The notes under the pieces: model-generated
Databases searched by the model: none
Seen by the model: only the letters and a program-made list of their open reading frames with translations
Told to the model about the DNA's origin: nothing
In this document: in pieces, positions 8,222 through 16,836 of the stretch
Layout of the letters: every line of letters starts with the position of its first letter
How positions within the stretch are numbered: the first letter of the stretch is position 1
Assembly: GCA_022509085.1 (NCBI GenBank)
Contig: JAFLTW010000010.1
Location: 1-64,000 of the forward strand
DNA from: Muribaculaceae bacterium
Lineage (GTDB): Bacteria; Bacteroidota; Bacteroidia; Bacteroidales; Muribaculaceae
Length of the DNA: 64,000 nucleotides
Direction: 5' to 3'
Translations under genes and position numbers: made by a program

Positions 8222-10129
8222 TCAGAACACAATCTTGGCAGATTTCGAACCTTTGCGAAGAATGTAGATTTCGCCGGGAACGGGGCGAGCCACCTTCAGG
8301 CCCTGGAGGTTGAAGTATTCCGCGGGGGTGTCGATGTCGATTTCCTCCACATCGGTGATGCCGGTGGCCACGTAGGAGGGCAGGGGAGCGGCGGGGGTGG
8401 TGTCGCGGGCCGGTTCGGAGTAGGTGCCGCGTGTATAGTCGCCAAACTCGCCCTTGAGCCAGTCGGTTTTCTTGCGCAGGTGGGAGATTGCTGCGGAAGC
8501 CTTGCCGCTCATGTCGCGGTTGTCGGCCACGTTCTGGCCGCCTGCCGGGACGGGGTCGTTCCTCCAGCGCTGGTAGTCGGCCTGCGCTGCGGCCTGCACG
8601 CGCGAGGCAAACTCGTTGATGTCGTCCTCGATTCCGGAATATTTGTTTTGCATGAACCAAAGCCAGGTTTCGCGCACCTTCGCGTTAAACTTGTCGTTCA
8701 CCCTCATGGAGGGAATCCAGGTGTTGCCGAAGGGGTCGCAGTTGTAGAGGAAGTCGTCGGTTCTGCCGTTGAAGGCGTTGCCGAAGTCCCATACGGGCGA
8801 GAAGTGCCATTTCTGCCCGTCGCCGTAGTCGCGGAAGAGGTAGGTTGACCCGTGGTAAGACTCCACGTGCGATGTAATTTCCTGCACCAGATAGTAACGT
8901 GCGGCATCATCGAGGTCGAGGTAGCTCCAGAGTTTATCGTCGTTGCGGCCCACGGCGTCGTTGATGGCCGTAAACTGGTCGGTTATAAACATGCGCTGGA
9001 TTTCCGAGTATTCCTCGGGGGTATCGAAAGTGATGCGGAGTGGATCATAATGCTGGCCGCTGACGCAGCCGGCCTCATCCATCCTTATCTGGTTGATGTC
9101 GGGTTCGTCGTAGTTGTCAAGCTCGACTATATATCCGCCGGAAACGAGTTTGGAGTCGGTTTCGTTGTCGTTAAGTTCGGTGATGTTCACACGATCTTCA
9201 TCCACGCGGATTGATTCCGTGAGGAAGTAGATGCCGCGGTAGTCGCCGTTGATCACCACCTCCACGGGCTGTGCCGACGGACTCCAGGGGAGCCCGATAC
9301 GGTGGGCGAGGTTGAACCCCGTGAAGTTTCTCAGGTAGCCGTATGTGTCGTCGGCGTGGGCGAGGATGGCGAAGTGTTTGCTCTTCGAGAGGCCGAGCAG
9401 GCTCTGCTTCTTGTCGAGTTTGAGTTTGAAGGGTTTCTTCGCAAAGCCGATTCGTGTCCAGTTGCCGCGGGCCTTGATCTGGAGGGGGAGGGGTTTGTCG
9501 CTGCTTCCGACGCTCTCCGCTCCGAGTTCCTCGAGCCATTTGCAGCCGTTGAGGTCGAGCCAGTAGTCGGCATACTCGAAGTAGTTCTTATGGCTAAGGT
9601 CTTTGCTTATCACCTCGTTGTTGAGGGCTACCTTGTCTTCGTTGGTGTAGACGTTGATGTAGAGCACGGGGAGCGAGCCGGAGAGACCCGACACGGGAGG
9701 AATATCCAGGGAGGGTTCCACGCCGTCTACCACGAATTTGATTGTGGCGTTGGTGTTGTCAGGATTGTAGGTAAAGGAGATTACGGCATCCTTCAGACCG
9801 TTGGTTCTCATATTCTTACCGTTGCGGATACCATTGACATATTGAGGAGAGTTGACATCAACGTCGGCCCCGAGATTAAAGATCCACTCGTCGTCAGAGA
9901 TCTTGAACTTGCAGTTGCCGATGGCGTTGGAGCTGTTGATGGTGAGTGAATAAACGTTGCCGGAGCGTGTGAATCTATATGCATTCTGTATTCCCCAGTT
10001 GTTGTTGCCGAAGTCGCCACGCAGGTAGATTATTGGCATTCCCTCGGCGTCCGTAGAGGGCTCGGCCGAAGCGCTGAGCGGCACGATGCAGGCTGCGAGA
10101 GCCATGATGAGGTGTAAAGCTTTCTTCAT
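8222..10129 (-). CDS. Secreted CotH-kinase-family protein with a T9SS-like C-terminal tail
   Basis: About 635 residues from the chosen ATG at 10129, which gives a clean signal peptide (KKALHLIMALAACIVPLSASA); the longer reading frame to 10201 would run through the promoter. A beta-rich N-terminal region (about 30-130) resembles SusE/starch-binding-type modules. The central ~330 residues match the CotH family, a divergent protein-kinase fold, with LPLQIKARGNWT, KPFKLKLDKKQSLLG and the metal-site motif PVWDFGNAFNGR. The last ~30 residues (EYFNLQGLKVARP...GEIYILRKG) look like the tails of Bacteroidales secreted proteins used for type IX sorting. It stands alone, with its own promoter and terminator. 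Substrate is unknown. Confidence 0.82.
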   Translation of the reverse strand: MKKALHLIMALAACIVPLSASAEPSTDAEGMPIIYLRGDFGNNNWGIQNAYRFTRSGNVYSLTINSSNAIGNCKFKISDDEWIFNLGADVDVNSPQYVNGIRNGKNMRTNGLKDAVISFTYNPDNTNATIKFVVDGVEPSLDIPPVSGLSGSLPVLYINVYTNEDKVALNNEVISKDLSHKNYFEYADYWLDLNGCKWLEELGAESVGSSDKPLPLQIKARGNWTRIGFAKKPFKLKLDKKQSLLGLSKSKHFAILAHADDTYGYLRNFTGFNLAHRIGLPWSPSAQPVEVVINGDYRGIYFLTESIRVDEDRVNITELNDNETDSKLVSGGYIVELDNYDEPDINQIRMDEAGCVSGQHYDPLRITFDTPEEYSEIQRMFITDQFTAINDAVGRNDDKLWSYLDLDDAARYYLVQEITSHVESYHGSTYLFRDYGDGQKWHFSPVWDFGNAFNGRTDDFLYNCDPFGNTWIPSMRVNDKFNAKVRETWLWFMQNKYSGIEDDINEFASRVQAAAQADYQRWRNDPVPAGGQNVADNRDMSGKASAAISHLRKKTDWLKGEFGDYTRGTYSEPARDTTPAAPLPSYVATGITDVEEIDIDTPAEYFNLQGLKVARPVPGEIYILRKGSKSAKIVF

Positions 10130-10198
10130 ATGTTGAACTGCTACTGGATTATCCGAATTGAAAATATTTGAGATTGAGCATTGGGGGAAATCCCCACG

Positions 10199-10229
10199 CA
10201 AAGTTACAAAACTTTACTGAGGCAAACAA
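10199..10229 (-). promoter_or_regulatory. Promoter of the CotH gene
   Basis: Reading the - strand, TAACTTTG (10199-10206) fits the Bacteroidota -7 box TAnnTTTG, with TTG (10227-10229) 20 bp upstream as the -33 element. This places transcription start downstream of 10199 and excludes the longer start at 10201. A small hairpin (GGGGATTTCCCC) sits in the leader. Confidence 0.7.
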
Positions 10230-10280
10230 TTTTTATACCGAAAATAATTGCCGCACCCGCCTCGCGGGGGGAAAGCGGGG

Positions 10281-10646
10281 TCAGCCGCGGTCGAAGTGCT
10301 TGAGGTCGGGAGGGATTACCATGGAGGTTTCCACCAATCCGGCAATTTTGCCGTCTAATTTCCAGGCAGACTGGAAAATTAGTTTATTGACGCCTTTCTT
10401 GGTTATGGAGTATACGTTAGAGCCTCCTTCAGTGAGCAGCCTTCGGATGATGGCTCTGGCATGTTCGGGATGGCAATCCATCAGGTTGGCGCCAATGAGG
10501 TCTTGACCATTCTTGCAGAAAGTATTGCGAGAGCGGCGGTTCATATATATTATTCTGCACTGGTCATCGGCGATGGTTACGGCGTAGTCTACCTCATCGG
10601 CCCAGTGAGCCAGCTGTTCAAGGCGAGAATTGTCATCGGTACTCAT
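10281..10646 (-). CDS. Small single-domain PAS protein
   Basis: 121 residues from the ATG at 10646; an upstream in-frame ATG (10670) lies too near the promoter to be transcribed. The chain is essentially one PAS fold: YAVTIADDQCRIIYMNRRSRNTF, then GANLMDCHPEHARAIIRRLL, then strands ending in the LDGKIAGLVETSM region. PAS domains sense small molecules, redox state or light, or mediate dimerisation. No output domain is attached, so it must act on a partner. The HPEH stretch resembles that of PAS domains in energy or redox sensors. Its neighbours give no clue. Confidence 0.8.
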   Translation of the reverse strand: MSTDDNSRLEQLAHWADEVDYAVTIADDQCRIIYMNRRSRNTFCKNGQDLIGANLMDCHPEHARAIIRRLLTEGGSNVYSITKKGVNKLIFQSAWKLDGKIAGLVETSMVIPPDLKHFDRG

Positions 10647-10672
10647 GTTGGCGTAATAAAAGGATTCCAATG

Positions 10673-10703
10673 CAAATTTATATAAAAGGCATCAAACGGC
10701 AAA
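10673..10703 (-). promoter_or_regulatory. Promoter of the PAS gene
   Basis: On the - strand, TAAATTTG (10673-10680) is the -7 box and TTTTG (10700-10703) the -33 element, 19 bp apart. Transcription would start near 10667, which supports the ATG at 10646. Confidence 0.75.
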
Positions 10704-10770
10704 ACAAGGCCGGATTTTAAAGAGGCAAATTGGTTTCCTTATGTAGCGGGTGTTTTTGTCAATCTGCGTG

Positions 10771-11277
10771 TTAACGGATGCGTCGCAACGAGAAGTACAA
10801 TGCGATTGCAAGGAGGGCGGCTGCCACGAGGCCTACAATCAGGAGGATGAGGGTAAGGTTGGGCGGGGAGGCCACGACGGTGGAGGTGCTGGCGCCCTGC
10901 GACGACGCGCTGACGTCGCTGGTGGTCGCCACCTTCGCGGTGTCCCATCGGCTCTCCACGGCCTGATGGTGGTTGCTGGTTTGTGCAGCGCTCCTGATGC
11001 CCTTCATCCTGACGGTTATCACGTCGGCCTTGGCGGAGTCGCTGTCGGAGCCGCGCACCAGCCTCACCTCGAGTGAATCGATGGTGAGGCAGGAGGTTTT
11101 GAGCAGGGAATCGGTCGTGAAGGCGGCAAGGCGCGACTCCACGTGGGTCAAGGAGTCGGAGTGCACGGAGGAGGAGGCCTGGTTCTCGCGGTGGGTACGG
11201 CAGGACGTCAGGGCCGGCAGCGCTACCAGGAGCAGCGCAAGGGCGACGTGGACGCGGCAGATACGGAAAATCTTCAT
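10771..11277 (-). CDS. Lipoprotein with a C-terminal membrane helix, unknown function
   Basis: 168 residues from the ATG at 11277, chosen because it starts a classic lipoprotein signal (ALALLLVALPALTSC, lipidated Cys at about residue 26) and lies after the -7 box at 11311-11318. The mature chain is Ser/Thr/Asp-rich and probably extended, and ends with a strong transmembrane helix (LTLILLIVGLVAAALLAIAL) followed by RRIR. An N-terminal lipid anchor plus a C-terminal inner-membrane helix is the topology of phage unimolecular spanins, but no phage genes lie nearby. No family is recognised; an envelope-spanning tether is only an inference. Confidence 0.65.
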   Translation of the reverse strand: MKIFRICRVHVALALLLVALPALTSCRTHRENQASSSVHSDSLTHVESRLAAFTTDSLLKTSCLTIDSLEVRLVRGSDSDSAKADVITVRMKGIRSAAQTSNHHQAVESRWDTAKVATTSDVSASSQGASTSTVVASPPNLTLILLIVGLVAAALLAIALYFSLRRIR

Positions 11278-11310
11278 GGGTGGTGGTAATGTATGGGGTT
11301 TAAACTCGCA

Positions 11311-11318
11311 CAAAATTA
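11311..11318 (-). promoter_or_regulatory. -7 promoter box of the lipoprotein gene
   Basis: TAATTTTG on the - strand, 34 bp upstream of the chosen ATG. No clear -33 element is seen at the expected distance. Confidence 0.5.
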
Positions 11319-11514
11319 CCACAGGCACCCGATGCCTCCCACATAAATCTTACCTCGCACAGGGGCTCGGTGAGCCCTCCTCGTTTGTCTCCGAAGCGAG
11401 GCTCCCTCTCGAGGACACATGAAGCGAGACGGAGTGGCGCCTGGGCCTTTCTTCAGTGTATGCAACCGGAGGGTGTTGTGCTATTTCTGTTGATTTGAGG
11501 AACATAGTGAAGAG

Positions 11515-11589
11515 ATGACTGAAACAAATATTAGTTTTGATTATGATGGGGGAAATATGAATGATAGTTCAGTAGACCCTAAAGAGTAA
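11515..11589 (+). CDS. Possible 24-residue small protein
   Basis: An ATG-TAA frame encodes MTETNISFDYDG followed by GNMNDSSVDPKE: acidic, hydrophilic, no membrane segment. GTGAAGAG directly precedes the ATG and a strong terminator follows 19 bp after the stop, so a short + strand transcript ends here. No homologue is recognised and no clear promoter is visible; it could equally be the end of a small RNA. Confidence 0.3.
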   Translation: MTETNISFDYDGGNMNDSSVDPKE

Positions 11590-11607
11590 GCCGAAACTAC
11601 TTAAACT

Positions 11608-11642
11608 AAAAATCCAGTCTATTAGGATAGGCTGGATTTTTT
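11608..11642 (+). terminator. Rho-independent terminator
   Basis: The stem AAAAATCCAG/CTGGATTTTT with a 14-base loop is followed by T residues. It would end a + strand transcript for which only the small frame at 11515 is visible. Confidence 0.8.
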
Positions 11643-11763
11643 ATATCACTGAGGCATCATCGGGGGAGGAATCTAAAAGCAGAGAACCTAACATAAAAAA
11701 TCTGCCGAAAGCCTTTACTGGAAGAGGGTCTTAAGGCGTCAGCTGAAGCTGGCGCCCCGCCTA

Positions 11764-14700
11764 TTATGCGGCTGAAATAATATTATGTAACATCGTTATA
11801 AATTCTCCTACTTTTGCAGTGTTATCGGGGAAATATTTGAGCAGAGAGTTGATGAAGATGCTTTTCGAAGTTAGCACTCTAACATCCATATCCCCGTTCT
11901 GGCATACATAATTCAGGATACTGTTGATGAATTCTTCCTGACCTGCAGTCAACGTATTTGCCGAGATAAACTCAGTAAACATCTGTATGGCCTTTTTCCG
12001 GTCTACCCCGTTGACCTTGCGAATGAAAGCTGCTACGGGGATGTCTGCGGTCATTTGTTCCCGCCGTAGATATCGCTCATAGTCTTCTTTAGTGCCGAGC
12101 TCCTGCCACAGGATGTGTTCAAGCTCGTCTATATCTTCCCCAGTAAGTTTTTCGAGATTATGAATCTTCTGTAACACCGGGTGATTGCGGTTATTGGTAA
12201 GGAAGTCCAGAAGTTTTTCGCGGTAGGTCATTGTTGTGTTGAACGCAGCCGCCTCTCCTCCATCCTTGATTAAATCCTCTATATTTACAGTGAAATCCTT
12301 GCCGGGTTCCCCCACAAGATATTTCATCAGATCACGAATCTTAAGACGCATCTTTTCTATAGATGCGAGGGACTTATTGGTCCAGAATTCCGAAGTCATT
12401 ATTTCGTTGAGCAACGGCAATTTTTCCTTAACCTCATTAATCGAGGCCTTACCACGCAAAACATCTGCTATTTTGGTTATCTGACCTTCGTAGCTGTCAC
12501 TTGCAAAAGCCGGATCTACAAGCCCGAGCTGCACATAAAGAGCCAACAAGTCAAACTTTTTGGCCATTTCATTTTCAACTGATTTCACCAATAGCGGGGC
12601 TATCTTGTTTTTGAGGTCAACCACGTCTACATCCGAAAGATGCTGCCATGAAGCTGGATCACGGAACTTTGTGACGGTTTCCCAGTTGGCTCTTACGGAG
12701 ATATGGTTGTCGTTGAGTCCGGCCACTTCCTTCTTCAGAATTTTCTTTATATCGTCATGAAGGCCTTTGGCAAATTCATCTTCCTGATATTGTGGAGCCT
12801 GAAGTGCCCTGACGATGTCGGCACGGAAACCAAACAGCCGTTCTGTGAGCGATATCTGACGGGGTAAATTCGGTTCCTTGGGATTTTCTCCGAAATATTT
12901 GAAATTGGCGCCCCAATCGAAAATTCGGAATTCTTTCTTGTCGTTACCGGGACCGAAGATGTCGGGACTCAGACGGGTGCCCCGGCCTATCATCTGCATG
13001 AATTTGATACGCGAACGCACACGTTTGAAGAACACGAGATTAAGCACATCGGGCACATCGACTCCCGTGTCGAGCATATCCACCGACACGGCTATCTGCG
13101 GCAGCTTGTCGCGCTGCTTAAGGTTGTCGATTAGCGACTGAGCATATTTTATGGAGTAGTCTATCTGCACGCAGAAGTCGGATCCATATTCGGGATAGAG
13201 CACATTGAACCTCTCGACTATAAGGGCGGCTGTCTTGGAGTTCATGGCGAAGATTATGGTCTTGCCTATCTTCTCACCGCTCTCCACCTTAAGACCGTTT
13301 TCCATCAGGTCCTGGAGCATCTTGTCGATGGTGTCATTATTGTAGATATAGTTGTATATCTCTTTTTCAGTAATGTTGCGGGGTTCGAATTCCTGATCCG
13401 GGTCTTTGGTGGCCTGTTCGTATTCCCACACCGCTTCGAGCTGTCGCTTCTCATCATCGGAGAGGTCATCGTATTTGATACCTTTTTCGATGATTTCCGA
13501 GGCGCGTTGCAAGGCTCGGTAGGGCACTAAGTATCCGTCCTGTATCGCCGCGTCGAGTTCATAGGAGTCGGTTGGCTCTCCCCCCTCGAGTTGCAGAAGT
13601 TCATATGTGGATTTATCCACTTGGTCGCGTGGCGTGGCGGTGAGACCAACAAGCAGGGAGTCAAAGTAGCGGAATATATCGCCAAACTTACCGAACACCG
13701 ACCTATGCGCCTCGTCGATGATTATGAGGTCGAACCTCCCTACGCTCAAGGGTTTGTTGTCGCCGTTGATATATCCCATCATGGTGTGATATGTACTGAA
13801 GAGGATTCTGGCGTTGAGGTCGGGGTCTTGGACGTCAAGACGCGAGGTGGAAGAATGCGGCAAATGTTTGTTGAAGTCGTCGAAGGCCTGTTTCACCAGC
13901 GAACTGCGGTCGGCAAGAAAAAGGGTATTCTTGATTCTCCCGTTGCGTTGCAACACGTCAACCAAGGAGATTGCCGTGCGGGTCTTGCCGGTACCGGTGG
14001 CCATTACGAGTAGACCCCGGCGGTGCTTGGCGTTAAACCACTCTCCGATGCTTTTAATTGCCCGGATTTGATAGTATCTATCGGATATCTTGGGATTGAT
14101 GGAATAATCGTTGATCTGCAGGGATGAGTGTCGTTGGTTGTGAATTACTTCAAGGTCAGCCTTGGAATGGAACGAGGCCAGTTCGCGGGGCGGATAACCC
14201 AGTCCGTCGATAAAATGGATTTTATAGCCGTTGGTGTAATAAATCACCGGTCTTACGCCATATTTTTTTTCGAGAGCATCGGCATACAGTTTTGCCTGTT
14301 GGTTTCCTGCAACGGGGTCTACACTGGTGCGTTTGGCTTCGATTACGGCCAAAGGTTTCCCGTTGTCCCCGAAGAGCACGTAGTCGGCGTAGCCTTTTCC
14401 GCTGCTGTTGGGCATACCGTCCACTTCGATTTCGATACAGGCGTTGCCGCCGCTTACAAGTCCTTCTTCCTCAAGCACCTTCCAGCCGGCCTCGCGGAGC
14501 ATCAGGTCGATAAACCTGCGTCGTGTTTCAGCCTCGGAAATATTGCCCCAGGAGAGTTCAGGTTGAACTTGCGGAGCCTCTTCTATCTGCCGGGGTGCTA
14601 CATCTAATTTTACTTCCGGTTCGGCAACTTCTATAATTTCGGATTTGACTTCACCCGCAATTCTGACATTATTACGTCCGGATTTGCTGTCTCCGACGGG

Positions 14701-15114
14701 TATGAGGTCACCGTTGAATGGAGCGAGAGTTTCAATTACCCGAAGTTTTTGAAGTATGCCACCTACCACTTTGTAGAGGTTTAAGGCGGAGAAGAAAGCA
14801 TCCCGCTTGGTTATTTCCCCATTATGGGCAGCGAGATTGCCGACGCGTCTCACCCACGTGATGGCACGCATAAGATCGGCATTGGATATGAACTCGACAA
14901 ACATGGGGTCGTGAACGAGGTCGCTCATGGAGGCCCGTTCCTTTATCTCCACGTTTTTCAAGCGATAGATTATTCTCACCAATGCTTCCAAAGCCTTGCG
15001 AGCGTATATGGCGGAAGTGACGGGTTCCGTATTTACACGAGACTCGGCCAGCTCGCAATACTCATGTATCTGCGAGAGGGCCGGTATATCTTTCAGGAAA
15101 TCGAAGTTTCGCAT
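11764..15114 (-). CDS. hsdR: Type I restriction enzyme, restriction/translocation subunit HsdR
   Basis: 1116 residues from the ATG at 15114. Order of parts: a DUF4145-like N-terminal helical domain (about 1-130); a nuclease domain with D244 in GYADYVLFG and E259-A-K in AVIEAKR (PD-(D/E)XK); and SF2 helicase motor motifs, Walker A ATGTGKTR (372-379), DEAH in IIIDEAHRS (about 455), LTATPRD and QMIGRGTRLS (motif VI). A long C-terminal helical part is of the EcoEI_R type. It cleaves unmodified DNA at a distance after ATP-driven translocation, together with HsdM and HsdS. It starts 13 bp after the hsdS stop. All catalytic residues are intact. Confidence 0.95.
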   Translation of the reverse strand: MRNFDFLKDIPALSQIHEYCELAESRVNTEPVTSAIYARKALEALVRIIYRLKNVEIKERASMSDLVHDPMFVEFISNADLMRAITWVRRVGNLAAHNGEITKRDAFFSALNLYKVVGGILQKLRVIETLAPFNGDLIPVGDSKSGRNNVRIAGEVKSEIIEVAEPEVKLDVAPRQIEEAPQVQPELSWGNISEAETRRRFIDLMLREAGWKVLEEEGLVSGGNACIEIEVDGMPNSSGKGYADYVLFGDNGKPLAVIEAKRTSVDPVAGNQQAKLYADALEKKYGVRPVIYYTNGYKIHFIDGLGYPPRELASFHSKADLEVIHNQRHSSLQINDYSINPKISDRYYQIRAIKSIGEWFNAKHRRGLLVMATGTGKTRTAISLVDVLQRNGRIKNTLFLADRSSLVKQAFDDFNKHLPHSSTSRLDVQDPDLNARILFSTYHTMMGYINGDNKPLSVGRFDLIIIDEAHRSVFGKFGDIFRYFDSLLVGLTATPRDQVDKSTYELLQLEGGEPTDSYELDAAIQDGYLVPYRALQRASEIIEKGIKYDDLSDDEKRQLEAVWEYEQATKDPDQEFEPRNITEKEIYNYIYNNDTIDKMLQDLMENGLKVESGEKIGKTIIFAMNSKTAALIVERFNVLYPEYGSDFCVQIDYSIKYAQSLIDNLKQRDKLPQIAVSVDMLDTGVDVPDVLNLVFFKRVRSRIKFMQMIGRGTRLSPDIFGPGNDKKEFRIFDWGANFKYFGENPKEPNLPRQISLTERLFGFRADIVRALQAPQYQEDEFAKGLHDDIKKILKKEVAGLNDNHISVRANWETVTKFRDPASWQHLSDVDVVDLKNKIAPLLVKSVENEMAKKFDLLALYVQLGLVDPAFASDSYEGQITKIADVLRGKASINEVKEKLPLLNEIMTSEFWTNKSLASIEKMRLKIRDLMKYLVGEPGKDFTVNIEDLIKDGGEAAAFNTTMTYREKLLDFLTNNRNHPVLQKIHNLEKLTGEDIDELEHILWQELGTKEDYERYLRREQMTADIPVAAFIRKVNGVDRKKAIQMFTEFISANTLTAGQEEFINSILNYVCQNGDMDVRVLTSKSIFINSLLKYFPDNTAKVGEFITMLHNIISAA

Positions 15115-15127
15115 AATTACCAGGTTT

Positions 15128-16219
15128 TTAGTTGAACCAATAATCCATACGGCTGTCAAGGAGGGTCTGAGCCTCAGCAATCTGCACCTCCAGTTCTCTC
15201 TTCATCGCTTCAATTTCTTCAATTTGCGCTGCAAATTGCTGCTGCAAAGCAAGTGGAGGAAGAGGAAGATTAAGGTTACGTAGAAAGTCCATTTTCACAC
15301 GGGGCATTTTAGCTCCACCTGTTTTCTCATTGATAAAATTAACAAACTCATTGGTTCTTAATGAAAAAGCTAAGTATTCTCTGTTTAATATAGCTTTTAG
15401 CGGTCTAAACGTGAGCAGCTCTGAACTACAAAAACCCACATCGTTAGGTGTAACTACTTTGTTTAGATATGGGCGCAGTTTAGAGTAAAGAACATTATTA
15501 GAGTCAAATGTAGTTGTAGAATTTCCAATTTCATCAATACCAAAATATTGAATTTCAATTATTCTCCCAGTGTTTGACTCTATCTGATCTAAATTTAATA
15601 GCCAATATTTATTATTAACTTCATGAGGTTGCGTAGTCGATGGCTGAATTGGAGCTATTTCGATAAGTTTTTTTAATGGCCAGGCTTTGGGGTTGGAGAT
15701 GGGGTCGCCGAAGGTTTCGTAGAAAAGGGTTTTAGCGAGGGAGTCAAGGTCTTTTACTTGCTCTCGCAATTCAGCAATCCCCTCATTTAAAGCATCCAAC
15801 TCCGCCACAATCTGCTCCTGCACCTCAATTAAAGGGATAAAAACAGGTAGATTTAAAAATTTTTTCACATCTAAATTCTTTTGGGCAAGACCTCTTCCGA
15901 AATTGTATATTATGTCTTGACTAGCCCATAAAAACTTTTCTACGTATTCTTGTAATAAATTATCTGTTTTACTCTTAACAGTCAAACCGCTATCATTAAG
16001 GAAAAACTTACCCTTAACAAAACGTACACAATTGGAAGACATAGCAAATCGAGAGACTATCATACAGTCTTCTCGATTATAAAATTTAGTTGAAAAGGTT
16101 GCCCCTCCACCTCCGTAAACTTTATAGTCTCCCGGCTCAGTATCTTTCGCAACGATACGAGTTCCGTATTTTATTTCGCAGACTTCACCGAGGCGTTTGT
16201 ATTCCCAGTTATGCTTCAT
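15128..16219 (-). CDS. hsdS: Type I restriction-modification specificity subunit HsdS
   Basis: 363 residues with two target-recognition domains, each followed by a conserved helical spacer: LIEVQEQIVAELDALNEGIAEL (about 135-156), ending TLFYETFGDP, and PPLALQQQFAAQIEEIEAMK (about 319-338). Each recognition domain reads one half of a split DNA target. At 363 residues it is slightly short but has both halves. Base composition is more AT-rich than the flanking core genes, as is common for acquired or rapidly changing specificity genes. Only one hsdS is present and no recombinase gene lies next to it. The target cannot be predicted by reading. Confidence 0.93.
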   Translation of the reverse strand: MKHNWEYKRLGEVCEIKYGTRIVAKDTEPGDYKVYGGGGATFSTKFYNREDCMIVSRFAMSSNCVRFVKGKFFLNDSGLTVKSKTDNLLQEYVEKFLWASQDIIYNFGRGLAQKNLDVKKFLNLPVFIPLIEVQEQIVAELDALNEGIAELREQVKDLDSLAKTLFYETFGDPISNPKAWPLKKLIEIAPIQPSTTQPHEVNNKYWLLNLDQIESNTGRIIEIQYFGIDEIGNSTTTFDSNNVLYSKLRPYLNKVVTPNDVGFCSSELLTFRPLKAILNREYLAFSLRTNEFVNFINEKTGGAKMPRVKMDFLRNLNLPLPPLALQQQFAAQIEEIEAMKRELEVQIAEAQTLLDSRMDYWFN

Positions 16220-16261
16220 TGTTTTGTTTATTGTTCCGAATCCTTAAAAACATTAAAAACA

Positions 16262-16807
16262 TTAATAACCTCTTCTTTCTTTTCTAACTCTGGTCATTCT
16301 TTCAGAAAAGCCACCTTCATTCTCAAATTCTTCTGAGGCTTTCGCAATTTGACGGTGTAAGAGATAATCGGCTTGATTAATTAGAATTATTGCCATATTG
16401 GCAATTGTCTGTGACGGCCGCGTCTTTATCAAATTCATGAAATAAGTTGCTTCGTTCTGTTTCCTTCCCAATTCGCGCATAGCCTCATATTCCACATCTC
16501 CTTTCTGCCATTGCCTAAAATTCCGTGTCTTTAGATAATCCTCATAATCTTCGAGCAATTCTTTTAGACTTGCCTTCGCCACATTCAATAAACTTATGTG
16601 AAGTTTGGCTGATGTAGCCGCGTCAGCACACCCTTCAATTATATTTTGCTTGCCACTTCTGGCAGCCTGAATCATCTGGTCTATCGTCCTATCCCCTATT
16701 TTCAGATATTGATGACAAAAGTAGAAGGTTATTTGGTAGATTGTATCTGCCTTTTGGTAGGAAAGCAGCTTTTTGTAGTCGCCTACAGTTTTGATTATTG
16801 AGGCCAT
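16262..16807 (-). CDS. Four-helix-bundle protein embedded in the type I RM operon
   Basis: 181 residues, almost entirely helical. The core (about 10-115) contains LLSYQKADTIYQITFYF, IDQMIQAARSGKQNIIEG and LLNVAKASLKELLEDYEDYL, the pattern of the S23/Avd-type four-helix bundle family. A variant with an extra C-terminal helical region is recurrent inside type I RM loci of Bacteroidota. The homologous bundle in diversity-generating retroelements binds nucleic acid as a pentamer. Here it lies between hsdM and hsdS with gaps of 29 and 42 bp. An accessory or regulatory role for the RM complex is inferred from context only. Confidence 0.85.
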   Translation of the reverse strand: MASIIKTVGDYKKLLSYQKADTIYQITFYFCHQYLKIGDRTIDQMIQAARSGKQNIIEGCADAATSAKLHISLLNVAKASLKELLEDYEDYLKTRNFRQWQKGDVEYEAMRELGRKQNEATYFMNLIKTRPSQTIANMAIILINQADYLLHRQIAKASEEFENEGGFSERMTRVRKERRGY

Positions 16808-16836
16808 ATTTTAGGTTTTTAAGGTTATTAAGGGTT

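Larger units (their letters stand above)
11329..11763. other. Gap between the lipoprotein gene and the restriction locus
   Basis: 435 bp without a recognised gene. It holds GC-rich inverted sequences around 11360-11440 (for example CGAAGCGAGGCTCC next to CTCGAGGACA), a possible 24-codon reading frame and its terminator (separate entries), and a hairpin GGCGTCAGCTGAAGCTGGCGCC (11734-11755) just after the hsdR stop that may end the restriction transcript. Confidence 0.5.

Noticed and set aside
15128..16219. Phase-variable (shuffling) hsdS locus
   Set aside because: There is one hsdS only, with no partial second copy, inverted repeat pair or site-specific recombinase in the locus.
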